Assembly: GCF_910592395.1 (NCBI RefSeq)
Contig: NC_088313.1
Location: 5,458,501 to 5,522,500 of the forward strand
Source of the DNA: Lineus longissimus
Taxonomy: Eukaryota > Nemertea > Pilidiophora > Heteronemertea > Lineidae
DNA length: 64,000 bases
Direction of reading: 5' to 3'
This document shows positions 62,701-64,000 of the stretch, one piece after another. Position numbers and translations under genes: made by a program. Numbering within the stretch: position 1 is the stretch's first letter; each line of letters starts with the position of its first letter. The notes beneath the pieces were generated by a model. It was not told where the DNA came from and did no database searches. It saw nothing but the letters and a program-made list of their open reading frames with translations.

Positions 62701-63782
62701 CTAAATATAAATGTCAACATTGCCGTTATGTAGACTGATATACAAATACTATGAATACCAAGTTTAAACAAATTTTTATTCACAATAACTGCACTACGGC
62801 ATTGTGTATTAGTGGATTTCTATTTAACTGGACCACAAGTAATTACGAACGGCGTACACCTTTAATTGTGAGACTTCATATATTCGCCTCAAGTCTTCAT
62901 ATACTGACCTCTTTCTCCAGCCAGAGGAAGTATTCACACAATGCGACAGCATCCCTGATCTGTAAATGATAAACTGAGACATTCAGGTGAGCTGGCAAAT
63001 GACCACAAAGCTGAAGATATTTTGATGGTGGACGCAGATCCCAGACTGATGCAGTACAACAGATGATGTTTGGAGTTGTGACTTTAGCTTGGAGGCTTTA
63101 GAGACAGAGGCTAAATGAATCAGGGTGTGGATTTCTACCAGGAACTTCTTCCTCTTCAAACTGATTCGGACAAACCTATACAGTATTGAGTATGAAAATG
63201 AAGAAACAACTGCCATTAGAGTTAAAGTTGATTAGACATGCTGAATAAAAAGATAAACACTAAAGAAATTAGTACTCATTCATCTATCCTTCAAAAATCC
63301 GAGAAATCCTTCCCAATAAAAGTAAAGTATTATTTAGTATAGTGTCACCCCTGATCAGCTGATGAAGGGGCCAGCCAGCTTTGGCTTCTGGGACACTCTT
63401 TACTTCCAAACTCCTATCTCCAATGCCAGGTGCCTGGTGAGAAGGCAGTTTGTACCCCATATTTCACTAGCTGGCAGCTAAACAACCGGCTGCATTGGAA
63501 AGAGGTAAACAGCGGGCCTCGAATCTTTGACCTTCCATTTACGAGGCGGACACCTTAACCAGTAGGCCATCATAAACAATGAGCCATGGCTCTAGTTCTG
63601 GAAGAAATTTTTTTTCCAACACAGAATAAGCAAACAAATTTCGAACTTACATGGGCTTTTCTCATGCATTTGATTTCAGTCTCATTCTTAACCGCCTTCA
63701 TGACTGCCACTGGACTCTGTACCTCGCACCGACGGGTTTTAGGAATGATATTAAACAAGGCGGTACTTGAACTCCGGCTTAT
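53779..63782 (-). CDS. XPNPEP1: Xaa-Pro aminopeptidase 1, C-terminal 331 residues, 10 exons (5' part off-window)
   Basis: Exons in transcript order: 63651-63782, 62909-62959, 60848-60906, 59474-59551, 58887-58958, 57864-58099, 56669-56740, 55561-55637, 54571-54669, 53779-53898. All junctions are GT-AG with consistent phases, ending in TGA. The product is a cytosolic metalloprotease of the M24B 'pita-bread' fold that removes an N-terminal residue preceding proline, e.g. from bradykinin. In fragment numbering the five metal ligands are Asp125 (LCDSGGQ), Asp136 (GTTDVTRT), His199 (HGTGHGVG), Glu234 ([10 protein letters not shown]) and Glu248 (IRIEN). Active-site histidines also occur in AVIHYK and NVHEG. 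About 290 N-terminal residues, by comparison with the human protein, should lie beyond position 64000. One residue is inserted between NVHEG and DEPGYY. Confidence 0.96.
54892..55060. repeat. 91-bp tandem duplication
   Basis: AAAAAATTAAATCGTCCAAA, AATGGGAAATGTCTCATCAT and TGACTATTTGTTTA-type sequence occur twice, with starts 91 bp apart. It is in an XPNPEP1 intron. Confidence 0.85.
55740..55974 (+). mobile_element. TTAA-flanked MITE (CGCCGTTCGTTAA family), copy 4
   Basis: An intact 235-bp copy in an XPNPEP1 intron. It is the reference for reading the two interrupted copies. Confidence 0.88.
56164..56327 (+). mobile_element. TA-flanked MITE (CAGTAGAACC family), copy 18
   Basis: A 164-bp copy with one CTTAATAGAGAGG block fewer than standard. 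It is in an XPNPEP1 intron. Confidence 0.87.
56985..57293 (+). mobile_element. SINE with (ATT)n tail
   Basis: The central part has TGTCCTTGAGCAAGGCACTT and GTAAATGGGTACCTAGCTGG, motifs seen in widespread animal SINE core domains. The 3' part has GTGAAGCGCTTTGAGCGACT and the tail GATTATTATTATTATT. It is in an XPNPEP1 intron. Assignment rests on motif memory. Confidence 0.6.
57322..57475 (-). repeat. Dispersed repeat, inverted partner of 25530-25683
   Basis: It carries GGAAGCTTATTCCCGCCTTA and GGGCCGTTCAAAACTCCCCA, the complement of the tankyrase-intron copy. It directly follows the SINE tail. Confidence 0.7.
57515..57830. mobile_element. TTAA-flanked MITE, TTAACCTGTTAACCGCGTAA family
   Basis: The left TTAACCTGTTAACCGCGTAA and right TTACGCAGTTAACAGGTTAA form 20-bp inverted ends with one mismatch. 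The inside repeats GACGTCATATGACGTCTTACGC-like words. It ends 33 bp from the donor side of the XPNPEP1 exon at 57864-58099. Confidence 0.85.
59073..59295 (+). mobile_element. TTAA-flanked MITE, family 'GGACTATAGGCAG', copy 3
   Basis: The ends are TTAAAGGGACAATGTAGGCA and CTATAGTCCCCCTTTAA. The body has GAATCTGACATTACCCCAGG. It is in an XPNPEP1 intron. Confidence 0.82.
59650..59831 (-). mobile_element. TA-flanked MITE (CAGTAGAACC family), copy 19
   Basis: A full-length 182-bp copy, about 100 bp upstream of the exon at 59474-59551. Confidence 0.87.
59943..60089 (+). mobile_element. TA-flanked MITE (CAGTAGAACC family), copy 20, diverged
   Basis: The left end is missing. The interior CCAATTTGGGACCAAAACTA is intact and the right end is GACGGTTCCATTGTA. 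It is an older copy. Confidence 0.75.
60133..60290 (+). mobile_element. TA-flanked MITE (CAGTAGAACC family), copy 21
   Basis: A 158-bp copy with a deletion in the right third. Both termini are intact. Confidence 0.86.
60366..60547 (-). mobile_element. TA-flanked MITE (CAGTAGAACC family), copy 22
   Basis: A full-length 182-bp copy in opposite orientation to copy 21, 75 bp away. Four copies crowd into 59650-60547 within one XPNPEP1 intron. Confidence 0.87.
60931..61109. repeat. Tandem repeat of about 60-70 bp, 3 copies
   Basis: The shared block CACCAATCCTCGATTTTCTA followed by TTTACTGATTGATTGGTC occurs at about 60956, 61023 and 61085. It lies just upstream of the XPNPEP1 exon at 60848-60906, in transcript order. 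Confidence 0.85.
61172..61468. mobile_element. TTAA-flanked MITE, TTAACCCTTTG family
   Basis: The left TTAACCCTTTGTGTCCTGAG and right ATGTAGGCAAAGGGTTAA share 11-bp inverted ends with TTAA. It is about 297 bp with no coding frame. Confidence 0.7.
61671..62866 (+). mobile_element. TTAA-flanked MITE (CGCCGTTCGTTAA family), copy 5, split by a 952-bp insertion
   Basis: The left part is 61671-61720 (TTAAAGGCCTACGCCGTTCG to AATTGAATTTA). The right part is from 62673 (TAAAAATGTCCAATTGCGGA) to ATTACGAACGGCGTACACCT and TTAA. Joining the two parts over a shared TA gives the uninterrupted family sequence. Confidence 0.83.
61721..62672. mobile_element. 952-bp insertion of unknown type with terminal hairpin
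   Basis: TA flanks both sides (61719-61720 and 62673-62674). The two ends are not inverted repeats of each other. The right end carries a strong hairpin, AGCTTCGCTGGCAATT / AATTGCTAGCGAAGCT (62639-62673). Several short frames occur, with none recognised. A single-copy insertion with one terminal hairpin and no inverted ends is unlike the other families here. Confidence 0.6.
63341..63570 (-). mobile_element. tRNA-derived SINE, copy 2
   Basis: The same family and orientation as 17564-17789: AGTGTCACCCCTGATCAGCT, TGCCAGGTGCCTGGTGAGAA, and the tRNA-like end with GAGGCGGACACCTTAACCAG. The B box is mutated (GCCTCGAATCTTTGACC). Confidence 0.8.
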
Positions 63783-63829
63783 CTGGAAGAGGAGAAAGAC
63801 AACGCATTTTAGCCTGTTTCAAAAGGACG

Positions 63830-63992
63830 TACAGTGGAAGCTCTCTTAGCGGACACCTCTCTATTAAGGACACTAGTTTTGGTCCTAAATTGGTTGTTTC
63901 CATTCAATTTGACCTCTCTAATCAGGATGCCTCTCTATTAAGGACACATGTGTCAGTACCGAGGGTGTCCTTAATAGAGAGGTTCTACTGTA
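63830..63992 (-). mobile_element. TA-flanked MITE (CAGTAGAACC family), copy 23
   Basis: A 163-bp copy, 47 bp upstream of the acceptor of the first XPNPEP1 exon visible here. The left end reads TACAGTGGAAGCTC. Confidence 0.86.
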
Positions 63993-64000
63993 AATAGAAA

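Overview
The window is animal nuclear DNA. It has intron-rich genes with GT-AG splicing, two recognisable animal genes, tRNA-derived SINEs, many short inverted-repeat transposons and several satellite or minisatellite arrays. The GTC-rich elements that open with a GCTCACC motif, and the many ACATGTA-type words, suggest a marine invertebrate, most likely a lophotrochozoan such as a mollusc or brachiopod. That placement is inferred and not proven. No rRNA, CRISPR, plasmid or bacterial feature was seen.

Layout. (1) 1-5209 is non-coding upstream sequence with a MITE, a 91-bp tandem repeat and a long-range inverted repeat. (2) 5210-32706 (+) is a complete tankyrase gene. I rebuilt it as 24 coding exons giving 1151 residues: five ankyrin-repeat clusters, a SAM domain and a PARP catalytic domain with intact H-Y-E and the CHCC zinc site. 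Its introns carry a PIF/Harbinger element with an exact 450-bp internal duplication, SINEs, many TA-flanked MITEs and about 4 kb of GTC-tract elements. (3) 32707-39385 is the convergent intergenic region. It holds an inverted-repeat element, a 49-bp minisatellite and about 36 copies of a 56-bp satellite. (4) 39386-43941 (-) is a five-exon gene for a 561-residue secreted, heavily sequon-bearing protein that I do not recognise. (5) 42331-53760 is repeat-dominated. It holds a 31/62-bp higher-order array, a degenerate minisatellite in two opposite orientations, an inverted GTC-tract element, a nested MITE whose 6-bp target duplication can be read directly, and a decayed element with a MADF-like relic. 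(6) 53779-63782 (-) is the C-terminal 331 residues (10 exons) of cytosolic Xaa-Pro aminopeptidase 1. All five metal ligands are present. The N-terminal exons lie beyond the right edge.

The three genes do not form a functional unit. Tankyrase (Wnt, telomere and spindle PARylation) converges on the secreted-protein gene, and XPNPEP1 lies on the same strand as the latter. The common theme is invasion by MITEs. At least 23 copies of one TA-flanked family sit in introns and spacers, two of them within about 25 bp of splice acceptors. I found no new multi-gene system. The most unusual items are the nested array-bearing MITE, the MITE next to a 3' splice site, a perfect 27-bp-arm hairpin inside a TTA-flanked insertion, and the unrecognised secreted gene with its stop codon inside AATAAA and a 2-kb satellite just beyond it.
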